DNA from: Agromyces tardus
GTDB lineage: Bacteria; Actinomycetota; Actinomycetes; Actinomycetales; Microbacteriaceae
Length of the DNA stretch: 51,261 nucleotides
Assembly: GCF_003710805.1 (NCBI RefSeq)
Contig: NZ_RHHB01000020.1
Location: forward strand, 1 to 51,261
Direction: 5' to 3'
The notes beneath the pieces were generated by a model. That model saw only the letters and a list, made by a program, of their open reading frames with translations, had not been told where the DNA came from and ran no database searches. Each line of letters begins with the position of its first letter. Within the stretch, counting starts at the first letter, position 1. The translations under genes were made by a program, and so were the position numbers. Positions 7,992-16,915 of the stretch are shown piece by piece.

Positions 7992-9005
7992 ATGCGCGCC
8001 TTCGTGCTGACCGGGCCACGCGAGGTCGAGGTGCAGGAGGTCGCCGCGCCCGTCGCCGCCCCCGGCTCCGTCGTCATCGACGTCGCTCGCGTGGGGGTCT
8101 GCGGCACCGACGTGGAGTTCTACACCGGCGAGATGCAGTACCTGCACGAGGGCCACGCGCGGTTCCCGATGCGGCTCGGCCACGAATGGATGGGCACCGT
8201 CGCGGCCGTGGGCGACGGCGTGGACCCCGCCTGGATCGGTCGCCGCGTCACGGGCGACACCATGCTCGGCTGCGGGGCGTGCCGGCGCTGCCTGCGAGGA
8301 GACCAGCACGTCTGCGAGTTCCGCACCGAGGTCGGCATCCGCGGCGGATTCCCGGGTGCCCTCGCCGAGCAGCTGGCGATGCCCGTGACCGCGCTGCACG
8401 CCCTGCCCGACTCGGTCGACGACACGCTCGGCGCCCTCGTGGAGCCCGGCGGCAACGCGCTGCGGGCGGCCAGGGCGGCGCAGCTCTCGCGCGGCGATCG
8501 CGCCCTCGTCCTGGGCCCCGGCACGATCGGACTGCTCGTGGGCATGATCGCCCGATCGTTCGGCGCCGAGGTGCACCTGATGGGCCGCTCGCCACGCTCG
8601 GTCGAGTTCGCCCGCACGCTCGGATTCGACGGTGTCTGGACCGAGGCCGACCTGCCCGAGTTGCCGTGGGACGCCGTCATCGACGCCTCGAACGCGCCGA
8701 ACCTGCCCGCGACGGCGCTCGACCTCGTCGAGCCGGCGAGGCGCGTCGTCTACGTCGGGCTCGCGGGCAGCCCGAGCCGCATCGACACCCGCACCCTCGC
8801 GCTCAAGGACGTCACCGCGGTCGGCATCCTCAGCGCCTCGCCTGGCCTCGCGGGCACGATCGAGCTCTACGCGTCCGGCGCCGTCGACCCGCGCCCGCTC
8901 GTCGCGGCGACGGTGGGGCTCGACGGCGTCGGGGCGATCCTCGCCGGCGAACGGCCCGAGGGCGCCGGCCGGGGCCCCAAGCTGCACGTCGACCCGAGGG
9001 GCTGA
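7992..9005 (+). CDS. Zinc-dependent medium-chain dehydrogenase (sugar/polyol type)
   Basis: 337-residue zinc alcohol dehydrogenase of the MDR superfamily. Catalytic-zinc ligands are C37 (VGVCGTD) and H64-E65 (LGHEWMG); structural-zinc cysteines C94, C97, C100 and C108 are all present; a Rossmann motif LGPGTIGLLVG follows near residue 170. Such enzymes oxidise sugars or polyols with NAD(P)+. It starts 5 bp after the lactonase stop, so the two are one operon: sugar to lactone (this enzyme), lactone to acid (SMP-30), acid to 2-keto-3-deoxy acid (divergent dehydratase). The order and chemistry agree, but the sugar is not identifiable. Confidence 0.87.
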   Translation: MRAFVLTGPREVEVQEVAAPVAAPGSVVIDVARVGVCGTDVEFYTGEMQYLHEGHARFPMRLGHEWMGTVAAVGDGVDPAWIGRRVTGDTMLGCGACRRCLRGDQHVCEFRTEVGIRGGFPGALAEQLAMPVTALHALPDSVDDTLGALVEPGGNALRAARAAQLSRGDRALVLGPGTIGLLVGMIARSFGAEVHLMGRSPRSVEFARTLGFDGVWTEADLPELPWDAVIDASNAPNLPATALDLVEPARRVVYVGLAGSPSRIDTRTLALKDVTAVGILSASPGLAGTIELYASGAVDPRPLVAATVGLDGVGAILAGERPEGAGRGPKLHVDPRG

Positions 9006-9047
9006 CCCGGGCGCGGTGCCCGCGACCCGGACGTGGCGTGTGGCGTG

Positions 9048-9371
9048 TCAGCCGTCGAGGTCGAAGACCACGAGCCGTTCGGCGAACTCGCCGATGACCT
9101 CGGCGACGGGGAGGTGCGCCGGATGCGTCAGGTACGCGTCGCGAGCGCGGGCATCCCGGAACGTCACGACGAGCGCCCACGTGTACCCCGCCTCGAGGCC
9201 CTCGGGACTCGAGCTGGGCCCCTCGACGACCCCGAGCACGCCCGGCACGGTGACCGGGAACCGCCGGGTGCGCGCCCGCATGGACTCCAGCGCATCGGCG
9301 GGCGCATCGGGCTTCCACCGCGTGAGCACCACGTGCACGACGGGCCGTTCGGGTGGAGTTGGTTCGGTCAC
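9048..9371 (-). CDS. Dabb-family (stress-responsive alpha/beta-barrel) protein
   Basis: 107-residue protein starting at GTG. VHVVLTRWKPDAP at the N-terminus, a central PGVLGVVEGPSSSPEG segment, YTWALVVTFRDARARDAYL and the closing HPAHLPVAEVI...VVFDLDG follow the ferredoxin-like Dabb fold, which forms dimers and in different relatives is a small cyclase/decarboxylase or has no known activity. It lies convergent to the dehydrogenase and 53 bp from a small membrane-protein gene on the same strand. The specific function cannot be deduced. Confidence 0.75.
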   Translation of the reverse strand: MTEPTPPERPVVHVVLTRWKPDAPADALESMRARTRRFPVTVPGVLGVVEGPSSSPEGLEAGYTWALVVTFRDARARDAYLTHPAHLPVAEVIGEFAERLVVFDLDG

Positions 9372-9424
9372 ACGTCGATCCTGCACCCGCCGGTCGATCG
9401 GCGCCCGGATCAGCGCGCCCGCGC

Positions 9425-9634
9425 TCAGAGCAGGATGACGACTCCGGCGATGGCCGAGGCCGCCGCGAGCGCGAGCGCGATCGAGATGAGCACCACGTGC
9501 ACCGTGTAGAAGCGGGTGCGGCGGCCCTCGGCGTCGCGGGCCCGCGGGTCGGCGGCGATGCGGGGGTAGAAGCGCGGCCAGGCGACGGCGTTGAAGACGG
9601 CGTTGGCGAAGAGCAGCACGGCGGCGAAGGTCAC
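9425..9634 (-). CDS. Small two-helix membrane protein (SCO4848-like)
   Basis: 69-residue protein with two transmembrane helices: FAAVLLFANAVFNAVAW (3-19) and VHVVLISIALALAAASAIAG (45-64), separated by the polar PRFYPRIAADPRARD loop. WPRFxxxI followed by a conserved FYxVHxVLI at the second helix resembles the SCO4848 family found across actinobacteria, of unknown function. The GTG at 9634 was chosen because the protein begins directly with the first helix and upstream codons look non-coding. Confidence 0.65.
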   Translation of the reverse strand: MTFAAVLLFANAVFNAVAWPRFYPRIAADPRARDAEGRRTRFYTVHVVLISIALALAAASAIAGVVILL

Positions 9635-9726
9635 CGGGCGATCGTACGCCGCCGCTCCTGCGGGTGAGCCGAGGGCGACGGCCTCCGCCACGCGACCCTG
9701 ACGGGCGCACGGAGGGGGAGCGCGGG

Positions 9727-9732
9727 TAGGCT
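9727..9732 (+). promoter_or_regulatory. -10 box (TAGGCT) of a leaderless aldo/keto reductase gene
   Basis: TAGGCT ends 8 bases before the GTG at 9741, with no ribosome-binding sequence between them, indicating leaderless transcription. Confidence 0.5.
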
Positions 9733-9740
9733 CGCACCTC

Positions 9741-10679
9741 GTGGACGCCCGCCCCGACCTCGCCCCGCTCGGCCTCGGCCTGGCCGCCCTCGGCCGGCCC
9801 GCGTACATCACCGTCGGACGTGCCGGCGACCTCGGCGGCGACCGCGACGTGGCCACGATGCGGGACCGCGCGCACGCCATGCTCGACGCGGCGTGGGCCC
9901 GCGGCATCCGCTTCATCGATGCGGCGCGGTCGTACGGACGGGCCGAGGAGTTCCTCGGGTCGTGGCTCGCTGCGCACCCCGACCGCCGCGCGCATCTCAC
10001 GATCGAGTCGAAGTGGGGCTACGCCTACGTGGGCGACTGGCGCATGGACGCCGAGGTGCACGAGCGCAAGGAGCACAGTCTCGGCATGTTCGAGCGGCAG
10101 TGGCCCGAGACGCTCGCGGCGCTCGGCGGCCCGCCCGACCTCTACCTCGTGCACTCGCTCACGCCCGACAGCCCGGCGCTCGCCGATGCGGCCCTGCTCG
10201 ACCGGCTGCGCGAGCTCGCGGCATCCGGCGTCAGGGTGGGCGTCTCGACGAGCGGGCCGAACCAAGCCGTCGCGCTCGACGCGGCACGCGAGCTGCTCGA
10301 CTCGCCGTTCAGCGCCGTGCAGGCGACCTGGAACCTCCTCGAGCCCTCGGCCGGGCCGGCGCTCGCGCGCGCCCACGACGCCGGCTGGTTCGTCGTCGTC
10401 AAGGAGGCGGTGGCGAACGGGCGACTCACCCCGGCGGGTGACGAGGCGGATGCCGCGGCGCTCGCCGCCGCCGACGGGCAGTCGCTCGACGCCGTCGCGT
10501 TCGGCGCGGCCCGTGCGCGGCCGTGGTGCGACGTCGTGCTCTCGGGTGCGGTCACGCCCGCCCAACTCGACTCCAACCTCGCTTCGCGGGCCCCGTCGAC
10601 GGATGCCGCGGCCCTCGCCGCCCTCGCCGAGGACCCGGTCGCCTACTGGGCGGCCCGCAGCGCTCGAGCTTGGACCTGA
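9741..10679 (+). CDS. Aldo/keto reductase
   Basis: 312-residue NADPH-dependent oxidoreductase of the AKR superfamily, reducing aldehydes or ketones. The full catalytic tetrad can be placed: D60 (FIDAARSYG), Y65, K91 (ESKWGY) and H138 (YLVHSL). The strand order of the (beta/alpha)8 barrel is kept, with GVRVGVSTSGPNQAVALD in the second half, but the C-terminal cofactor loop is shorter than in classic AKRs. GTG start; monocistronic as far as can be seen. Substrate unknown. Confidence 0.87.
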   Translation: MDARPDLAPLGLGLAALGRPAYITVGRAGDLGGDRDVATMRDRAHAMLDAAWARGIRFIDAARSYGRAEEFLGSWLAAHPDRRAHLTIESKWGYAYVGDWRMDAEVHERKEHSLGMFERQWPETLAALGGPPDLYLVHSLTPDSPALADAALLDRLRELAASGVRVGVSTSGPNQAVALDAARELLDSPFSAVQATWNLLEPSAGPALARAHDAGWFVVVKEAVANGRLTPAGDEADAAALAAADGQSLDAVAFGAARARPWCDVVLSGAVTPAQLDSNLASRAPSTDAAALAALAEDPVAYWAARSARAWT

Positions 10680-10699
10680 CGCGCCGCGCGCCCCGAAAC

Positions 10700-10883
10700 A
10701 CCGACGAAACAATCAGTGTGTTTGTGATGGGCATGCATCGAAGATCTCGTCGATTGCGCAGAATTCGTTAAGATCAGCGTTTCTTGAACCTCGATTCGGA
10801 GGAGTCCGCTCCCGAGCCTCCCTCACCATCGAAGTACCGGCACTCGTCGGCAGCCACCGCTTCGTGAACGGGAGACCACCACC
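10700..10883 (+). promoter_or_regulatory. AT-richer leader of ppsA with a dyad
   Basis: This 200-bp region is distinctly less GC-rich than its surroundings. AAACA (10707-10711) and TGTTT (10719-10723) form a 5-bp dyad with a 7-bp centre that could bind a regulator. A TAAGAT hexamer at 10769-10774 is a possible -10 box, without a convincing -35. PEP synthase is usually carbon-source controlled, so an operator here would be expected, but no specific regulator can be named. Confidence 0.35.
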
Positions 10884-13313
10884 ATGACCTCCACCGAGAA
10901 CATCCTCTGGCTCAAGGACCTGCGCCTCGACGACGTCGCTCGCGTGGGCGGCAAGAACGCCTCGCTCGGCGAACTCATCCACAACCTCGGCGCGGCGGGG
11001 GTGCGCGTGCCCGAGGGGTTCGCGACCACGGCCGGCGCGTTCCGCTCGTTCCTCGCCACCACGGGGCTCGAGGACCGCATCGCCGCGACCCTCCTCAGCC
11101 TCGACGACACCGACACGCTCGCGCTCGCACGGGCCGGCCGCGCCATCCGCGCCGACATCATCGGCACCCCGCTGCCCGCCGACCTCGAGGCCGAGATCCG
11201 CTCCGCCTACGCGACCCTGACCGTGGGCGAGGACGCGGCGGAGCCCGTCTCGTGGGCCATCCGCTCGAGCGCGACCGCCGAGGACCTGCCCGACGCGTCC
11301 TTCGCCGGACAGCAGGAGACCTTCCTCAACATCCGCGGCATCGACCAGGTGCTGCACGCCGTGCACGAGGTGTTCGCCTCGCTCTACAACGACCGCGCGA
11401 TCTCGTACCGCGTGCACCACGGCTACGCGCACCTCGACGTGGCGCTGTCGGTCGGCGTGCAGCGGATGGTGCGCAGCGACCTCGCGGCATCCGGTGTGAT
11501 GTTCACCCTCGACACCGAGTCGGGCTTCTCCGACGCCGTGCTCATCACCTCGGCGTACGGGCTCGGCGAGGGCGTGGTGCAGGGCGCGGTGAACCCCGAC
11601 GAGTTCGTCGTGTACAAGCCCGCGCTCGCGGCGGGCCGCCCCGCGATCCTCAAGCGCACGGCCGGCGAGAAGGCCACGAAGATGATCTACACGAGTTCGA
11701 CGGATGTCGGTCGCACGGTCGAGTTCGTTCCCGTCGCGCCGCGCGACGCCCGGCGGTTCAGCCTCACGGATGCCGAGATCGCGGAGCTCGCCCGCCACGC
11801 GGTGGCCATCGAGCGGCACTACGGGCGCCCCATGGACATCGAGTGGGCGAAGGACGGCCTCGACGGACTGCTCTACATCGTGCAGGCCCGGCCCGAGACG
11901 GTGATCACCCGTCGCAACGGGACGACCGAGCGGTTCACGCTGCCCGCGCGCGGCCACGTGGTCGTCGAAGGCCGCGCGATCGGCCACAAGATCGGCGCCG
12001 GCACGGTGCGGGTGCTCGAGTCGATCGAGGACATGCACGAGTTCGAGCCGGGCGACGTGCTCGTGGCCGACATGACGGATCCCGACTGGGAGCCCATCAT
12101 GAAGCGGGCGTCGGCGATCGTGACGAACCGCGGCGGACGCACGTGCCACGCCGCGATCATCGCCCGCGAACTCGGCGTTCCCGCCGTCGTCGGCACGGGC
12201 GACGGCACGACGACGCTCGTCGACGGCCAGCAGGTCACCGTCTCGTGCGGGGAGGGCGAGACCGGCTACGTCTACGAGGGGATCCTCGACTACTCGGTCG
12301 AGCTCAGCGAGCAGGGCGAGATGCCCGAGGTGCCGACCTCCGTGATGATGAACGTCGGCACTCCCGACCAGGCGTTCACCTTCGCGGCGACGCCCAACGA
12401 CGGTGTCGGGCTCGCGCGGCTCGAGTTCATCATCAACCGGCAGATCGGCATCCACCCCAAGGCGCTGCTCGAGCTCGACGACCAGGACCCGGCGGTGGCC
12501 AAGGTGATCCGCGAGCGCATCGCGCCCTACGCGAACTCGCGCGAGTTCTTCGTGCAGCGCATCGTCGAGGGCGTCTCCACGCTCGCCGCAGCGTTCTGGC
12601 CGAACCCCGTGATCGTGCGGATGTCGGACTTCAAGTCCAACGAGTACGCCAACCTCATCGGCGGCGAACGCTACGAGCCGACCGAGGAGAACCCGATGAT
12701 CGGCTTCCGCGGCGCCTCGCGCTACGTGTCCGAGGAGTTCCGGGAGTGCTTCGACCTCGAGTGCGAGGCGCTCAAGTTCGTGCGCGACGGGATGGGCCTC
12801 ACGAACGTCAAGATCATGATCCCCTTCGTGCGCACCGTGGGCGAGGCGAGCGGGGTCATCGACGCGCTCGCCGAGAACGGCCTCGTGCGCGGCGAGAACG
12901 AGCTGCACGTCGTGATGATGTGCGAGGTGCCGAGCAACGCCCTGCTCGCCGACGAGTTCCTCGACCACTTCGACGGGTTCTCGATCGGATCGAACGACCT
13001 CACGCAGCTCACCCTCGGGGTGGACCGCGACTCTGCGGTCATGGCCGGCGCGTTCGACGAGCGGGATCCCGCGGTGCTCAAGCTGCTCAGCATGGCGATC
13101 GAGGCGTGCGTGCGCCGCGGCAAGTACGTCGGCATCTGCGGCCAAGGGCCGAGCGACCACCCCGACTTCGCGGAGTGGCTGATGGCGCAGGGAATCTCGT
13201 CGATCTCGCTCAACCCCGACACCGTCGTCGACACGTGGCAGCGGCTCGGGAAGGTCGACCTGCGGCTGCCGGCGCGGTCGAGCCGCCGCGATCACGAGTA
13301 CGCCGCGTACTGA
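10884..13313 (+). CDS. ppsA: Phosphoenolpyruvate synthase
   Basis: 809-residue enzyme making PEP from pyruvate with ATP and water (products AMP and phosphate), allowing gluconeogenesis from three-carbon compounds. Domain order is complete: N-terminal ATP-grasp domain (about 15-340, with [10 protein letters not shown] and [19 protein letters not shown]), the swivelling phosphohistidine domain with [14 protein letters not shown] and phosphorylated H422, and the C-terminal PEP/pyruvate barrel (about 480-795) ending in GICGQGPSD with catalytic C752. Length is normal for the family. Ribosome site GGGAGA precedes the ATG. The next 400 bases hold repeats and a hairpin, so it is probably transcribed alone. 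Confidence 0.95.
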   Translation: MTSTENILWLKDLRLDDVARVGGKNASLGELIHNLGAAGVRVPEGFATTAGAFRSFLATTGLEDRIAATLLSLDDTDTLALARAGRAIRADIIGTPLPADLEAEIRSAYATLTVGEDAAEPVSWAIRSSATAEDLPDASFAGQQETFLNIRGIDQVLHAVHEVFASLYNDRAISYRVHHGYAHLDVALSVGVQRMVRSDLAASGVMFTLDTESGFSDAVLITSAYGLGEGVVQGAVNPDEFVVYKPALAAGRPAILKRTAGEKATKMIYTSSTDVGRTVEFVPVAPRDARRFSLTDAEIAELARHAVAIERHYGRPMDIEWAKDGLDGLLYIVQARPETVITRRNGTTERFTLPARGHVVVEGRAIGHKIGAGTVRVLESIEDMHEFEPGDVLVADMTDPDWEPIMKRASAIVTNRGGRTCHAAIIARELGVPAVVGTGDGTTTLVDGQQVTVSCGEGETGYVYEGILDYSVELSEQGEMPEVPTSVMMNVGTPDQAFTFAATPNDGVGLARLEFIINRQIGIHPKALLELDDQDPAVAKVIRERIAPYANSREFFVQRIVEGVSTLAAAFWPNPVIVRMSDFKSNEYANLIGGERYEPTEENPMIGFRGASRYVSEEFRECFDLECEALKFVRDGMGLTNVKIMIPFVRTVGEASGVIDALAENGLVRGENELHVVMMCEVPSNALLADEFLDHFDGFSIGSNDLTQLTLGVDRDSAVMAGAFDERDPAVLKLLSMAIEACVRRGKYVGICGQGPSDHPDFAEWLMAQGISSISLNPDTVVDTWQRLGKVDLRLPARSSRRDHEYAAY

Positions 13314-13321
13314 GGGCCTCC

Positions 13322-13665
13322 GCCGGTCGAGTAGGCCGAAGGCCGTATCGAGACCCGCTCGACCCGGGATCTCGATACGCGCTCCGCGCTACTCGATCGA
13401 CGACACCGCCGGTCGAGTGGGCCGAAGGCCGTATCGAGACCCGCTCGACCCGGGATCTCGATACGCGCTCCGCGCTACTCGATCGACGACACCGCCGGTC
13501 GAGTGGGCCGAAGGCCGTATCGAGACCCGCTCGACCCGGGATCTCGATCCGCGCTCCGCGCTACTCGATCGACGACACCGCCGGTCGAGTGGGCCGAAGG
13601 CCGTATCGAGACCCGCTCGACCCGGGATCTCGATCCGCGCTCCGCGCTCCTCGGTCGGCGGATCC
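13322..13665. repeat. Four tandem 86-bp palindromic repeat units
   Basis: Units begin at 13322, 13408, 13494 and 13580 (period exactly 86); the last is shortened at its right end. Each unit contains a left half of the form GGTCGAGT(A/G)GG...TATCGAGACC and an inverted right half TCTCGATACG...CTACTCGATCGACG, so a unit can fold into one long imperfect hairpin of about 27-bp arms. Units differ at only a few bases (for example ATACG versus ATCCG in the right arm), indicating recent tandem duplication. They sit between the converging ends of ppsA and the HesB-like gene. There are no unique spacers, so this is not a CRISPR array. Confidence 0.93.
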
Positions 13666-13669
13666 CCCG

Positions 13670-13709
13670 GTCGCGTGCCCTCCGTGTTCCCCATCGGAGG
13701 GCACGCGAC
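13670..13709. terminator. Perfect 15-bp hairpin, probable bidirectional terminator
   Basis: The arms at 13670-13684 and 13695-13709 are exact reverse complements (GTCGCGTGCCCTCCG and its complement) around a 10-base loop. It is 12 bp from the stop of the HesB-like gene and is the last structure before the convergent gene end. No T-run follows, as is common for terminators in high-GC actinobacteria. Confidence 0.65.
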
Positions 13710-13721
13710 GGTGTGCTCCCG

Positions 13722-14009
13722 TCAGAGGTGCTGCGGCAGCACGTCGAAGGTGACGCGCCCGTCCTCGTCCACGCGGGCGTCGAGGGTCTTGTCGTCGAGC
13801 GACTTCGCGGCCGCCTCGCCCAGGTAGACGCGGGCGCCGCCCTGCTCGATGACGGCGTCGTGCTCTTCGGGCATCGGTGCGATCGCGACGTTGAACTGCG
13901 TCGCATCGGTGTTCTCGGCCTCGATCCGCAGTCCGGCGCCCTCGGGGGCGTCGCTGCGCGAGACGATCTCCTTGACGACCGTGCTTGCGATGTCGGTGAG
14001 TGTCAGCAT
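13722..14009 (-). CDS. HesB/IscA-like small protein (cysteine-free)
   Basis: 95-residue single-domain protein of the HesB-like fold: MLTLTDIASTVVKEI at the start, GLRIEAENTDATQFNVAI in the centre, and an ARVYLGEAAAKSLDDKTLDARVDE segment near the end. The three cysteines that bind iron or an Fe-S cluster in true IscA are absent; the protein has no cysteine at all, so despite the common label it is unlikely to be an Fe-S scaffold. A strong AAGGAGGA ribosome site precedes the ATG at 14009. Similar cysteine-free proteins occur in other actinobacteria; their role is unknown. Confidence 0.75.
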   Translation of the reverse strand: MLTLTDIASTVVKEIVSRSDAPEGAGLRIEAENTDATQFNVAIAPMPEEHDAVIEQGGARVYLGEAAAKSLDDKTLDARVDEDGRVTFDVLPQHL

Positions 14010-14146
14010 GTGTTCCTCCTTGCGATCGCGAACCGGCAACGATGCCGGATCGCCACGCCACTCGCGACCCCTTGCGATCGGCGAGCGGATGCGGCATCCT
14101 CCCGCGCCCGCGGGCGGCGCGCCGGGCTCCTCCCAGCCGCACGGAC

Positions 14147-14152
14147 TACCCT
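14147..14152 (+). promoter_or_regulatory. -10 box (TACCCT) of a leaderless helicase gene
   Basis: TACCCT ends 5 bases before the GTG at 14158 and there is no ribosome-binding sequence, consistent with leaderless translation. Confidence 0.5.
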
Positions 14153-14157
14153 GAAGC

Positions 14158-15972
14158 GTGACTTCCGACGAAACCCAGGTCGAGGCAGCGGTTCCCGAGG
14201 AGCCCGCCCAGACGACCTTCTCCGACCTCGGACTCGACGGCGCGGTGCTCAAGGCGCTCGACGACGTGGGCTATGAGACCCCCTCGGCCATCCAGGCCGC
14301 CACCATCCCGCCGCTGCTCGCGGGCCGCGACGTCGTGGGCCTCGCGCAGACGGGCACCGGCAAGACGGCCGCGTTCGCGCTGCCCATCCTCGCGCGCCTC
14401 GACGTGTCGCAGAAGACCCCGCAGGCCCTCGTGCTCGCGCCGACCCGCGAGCTCGCCCTGCAGGTGTGCGAGGCGTTCGAGCGCTATGCGGCGCACCTGC
14501 GCGGCGTGCACATCCTGCCCGTCTACGGCGGCCAGGGCTACGGCGTGCAGCTCTCGGCGCTGCGCCGCGGCGTGCACATCGTGGTCGGCACGCCGGGCCG
14601 CATCATGGACCACCTCGACAAGGGCACGCTCGACCTCTCGGAGCTCAAGTACCTCGTGCTCGACGAGGCCGACGAGATGCTCAAGATGGGCTTCGCCGAG
14701 GACGTCGAGACGATCCTGGCCGACACCCCCGAAGACAAGCAGGTCGCGCTCTTCTCGGCGACGATGCCCTCGACGATCCGCCGCATCTCGAAGCAGTACC
14801 TGCGCGACCCCGAAGAGATCACCGTCAAGAACAAGACGACGACCTCAGTCAACACGACCCAGCGCTACCTCATGGTGTCGTTCCAGCAGAAGGTGGATGC
14901 GCTCACCCGCATCCTCGAGGTCGAGAACTTCGAGGGCATGATCATCTTCGTCCGCACGAAGAACGTCACCGAGGAGCTCGCCGAGAAGCTCCGGGCCCGT
15001 GGCTACTCCGCCGCCGCCATCAACGGCGACATCGCCCAGGTGCAGCGCGAGCGCACGGTCAACCAGCTCAAGTCGGGCAAGCTCGACATCCTGGTGGCCA
15101 CGGATGTCGCGGCGCGCGGCCTCGACGTCGACCGCATCAGCCACGTGGTGAACTTCGACATCCCCACCGACACCGAGTCCTACGTGCACCGCATCGGCCG
15201 CACGGGCCGCGCCGGACGCTCGGGCGACGCGATCAGCTTCGTCACGCCGCGCGAGCGGTACCTGCTCGGCCAGATCGAGAAGGCCACCCGCCAGCCGCTC
15301 ACGCAGATGCACCTGCCCACCGTGGAGGACGTGAACGTCACCCGCCTCGCGCGCTTCGACGACCGCATCACCGAGGCGCTCTCGCAGACGGAGCGCATCG
15401 ACGGATTCCGCGACATCATCGCCCACTACGTGCGTCACAACGACGTGCCCGAGGCGGATGTCGCCGCCGCCCTCGCCGTCGTGGCGCAGGGCGAGTCGCC
15501 GCTGCTGCTCGAGCCGGAGCCCGAGCGTCCGCGTCGCGACCGCGAGCGCGAGGAGCGCGACGGACGCGAGCGCGGCGACCGACGCGAGCGCGGGGAGCGC
15601 CCCGAGCGCCGTCCGCGTCCCGGGACGCAGCCGATGGCGTCGTACCGCATCGCCGTGGGCAAGCGCCACCGCGTCGAGCCCCGCCAGATCGTCGGCGCGC
15701 TCGCGAACGAGGGCGGACTGCAGCGCGACGACTTCGGCGCGATCCAGATCCGGCCGGAGTTCTCGCTCATCGAGCTGCCCGCCGACCTGCCCGACGAGGT
15801 GTTCGACAAGCTCGCCGGCACGCGCATCTCGGGCCGGCTCATCGAGCTGCGCCGCGACACCGGTGGCCCCAAGCGGCGCCGCGATGACGACCGCCGGCCG
15901 CCCCGCGACGACGACCGCCGTCCTGCGCGCGACGACGACCGGCCGTACCGCAAGCCGCGCCACAAGGGCTGA
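14158..15972 (+). CDS. DEAD-box ATP-dependent RNA helicase (DeaD/CsdA-like)
   Basis: 604-residue RNA helicase. Motifs appear in order: Q motif near residues 25-45 (FSDLGLDGAVLKALDDVGY), Walker A AQTGTGKT (63-70), DEAD (169-172), SAT (200-202), HRIGRTGRAG from 344. A basic, Arg/Glu-rich linker (about 455-490) leads to a DbpA-type RNA-binding domain (about 495-565) and a tail of repeated RDDDRRP units (about 573-604), which resembles RNA-chaperone tails. This architecture is that of cold-shock/ribosome-assembly helicases. It probably unwinds structured mRNA or rRNA, especially relevant in a genome this GC-rich. Start GTG; the gene converges on a membrane-protein gene 17 bp away. Confidence 0.93.
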   Translation: MTSDETQVEAAVPEEPAQTTFSDLGLDGAVLKALDDVGYETPSAIQAATIPPLLAGRDVVGLAQTGTGKTAAFALPILARLDVSQKTPQALVLAPTRELALQVCEAFERYAAHLRGVHILPVYGGQGYGVQLSALRRGVHIVVGTPGRIMDHLDKGTLDLSELKYLVLDEADEMLKMGFAEDVETILADTPEDKQVALFSATMPSTIRRISKQYLRDPEEITVKNKTTTSVNTTQRYLMVSFQQKVDALTRILEVENFEGMIIFVRTKNVTEELAEKLRARGYSAAAINGDIAQVQRERTVNQLKSGKLDILVATDVAARGLDVDRISHVVNFDIPTDTESYVHRIGRTGRAGRSGDAISFVTPRERYLLGQIEKATRQPLTQMHLPTVEDVNVTRLARFDDRITEALSQTERIDGFRDIIAHYVRHNDVPEADVAAALAVVAQGESPLLLEPEPERPRRDREREERDGRERGDRRERGERPERRPRPGTQPMASYRIAVGKRHRVEPRQIVGALANEGGLQRDDFGAIQIRPEFSLIELPADLPDEVFDKLAGTRISGRLIELRRDTGGPKRRRDDDRRPPRDDDRRPARDDDRPYRKPRHKG

Positions 15973-15989
15973 GCTGAACGCGGCCGCCC

Positions 15990-16799
15990 TCAGTGCGTGC
16001 GGTCCTCCCCGGTCGGCTCCCCTCGGACGTCGTCCGAGGCGATCGCCGGCCGGGGGTCGACCACATCGCCGAGCAGTGACAGCACCGTCGCCTGCTCATC
16101 CGGGGGCAGCTTCTGGAACAGCCGCCCCGCCACGAACCGCGAATGCGAACGGCGGGCGGCGAGGCATCCGAGCCACGTCGTCAGCAGCACGAGCAGGGCG
16201 ACCGCGATGAGGCCCAGCATGGACGCCACGAGGTCGAACTGCGCTGCCACGCCCGTTCCGTAGATGTACGCGAAGCTCACCACGATCCGCATGACGAGGT
16301 ACCCGGCCACGGCGAGGGCGAGCCATCGGAACGGAGTCGGCCAGACGTAGTGCGCGGCGCGACGCGCGATGAAGAACGACGAGGCGACGAACGCGGGCGC
16401 GGCGAGGAAGAGCGTCACGACGGCAGCCGCGAGCCACGCCTCCTCCGGGGTTGCCCCGATCATGCCGACCGCGAGGTCGACGGCCGTTCCGAACAGGAAC
16501 CCGATGACCGACTCCACGAGGAGGAGGACGACTGCGGTCAACGTGATGACGATCGCGACCGGTCGTTCGAGTCGACCCCGGCCGAGCGCGCGGAGATCGG
16601 CGGTGGCTCCCCTCGCAGCCTTCCAGCGGGAGTACGCGATGGAGCCGGGGATGAGCGCGGCCCCGCCGCTCACCGCCGCCGTGAGGTACTCCGGCATCGA
16701 GACCTGGCTGCAGACGAATCCGACGGCTGCGGTGACGGCCACCGTGGACACGATGATCCACGTCGAGTGCGCGTTGAACTCCTGGGTGGTCGTGGTCAT
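15990..16799 (-). CDS. Multi-pass membrane protein of unknown function
   Basis: 269 residues with about six transmembrane helices, roughly 12-30, 36-54, 74-98, 113-135, 147-172 and 179-200, then a polar C-terminal tail containing KLPPDEQATVLSLLGDVVDP. No catalytic or transport motif is recognised. ATG at 16799 has GAGG nearby upstream and starts just before the first helix; the frame remains open further upstream but that stretch does not look coding. The gene is alone between the helicase and a GIY-YIG-like gene. Confidence 0.72.
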   Translation of the reverse strand: MTTTTQEFNAHSTWIIVSTVAVTAAVGFVCSQVSMPEYLTAAVSGGAALIPGSIAYSRWKAARGATADLRALGRGRLERPVAIVITLTAVVLLLVESVIGFLFGTAVDLAVGMIGATPEEAWLAAAVVTLFLAAPAFVASSFFIARRAAHYVWPTPFRWLALAVAGYLVMRIVVSFAYIYGTGVAAQFDLVASMLGLIAVALLVLLTTWLGCLAARRSHSRFVAGRLFQKLPPDEQATVLSLLGDVVDPRPAIASDDVRGEPTGEDRTH

Positions 16800-16915
16800 C
16801 GCCAGCGCCTCTTGTTCCGAACCCTGGATCATGGAGTCGCGCGACGTGTGCCGCGCGCCCGGAGGGAGCCGATCGTACACCCGCGGACCGGTGCGGGTCC
16901 ACGGTGCCGGCCCGG

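Noticed and set aside
10713..13295. 860-codon open frame antisense to ppsA
   Set aside because: Third-position GC pattern and domains belong to the plus-strand PEP synthase; the antisense product has no recognisable fold.
13322..13665. Possible CRISPR array
   Set aside because: Units are contiguous 86-bp direct repeats with no unique spacers, and no cas genes are present.
13389..13906. Small open frames within the 86-bp repeats
   Set aside because: They exist only because the repeat lacks stops in some frames; no start signals and no homology expected.
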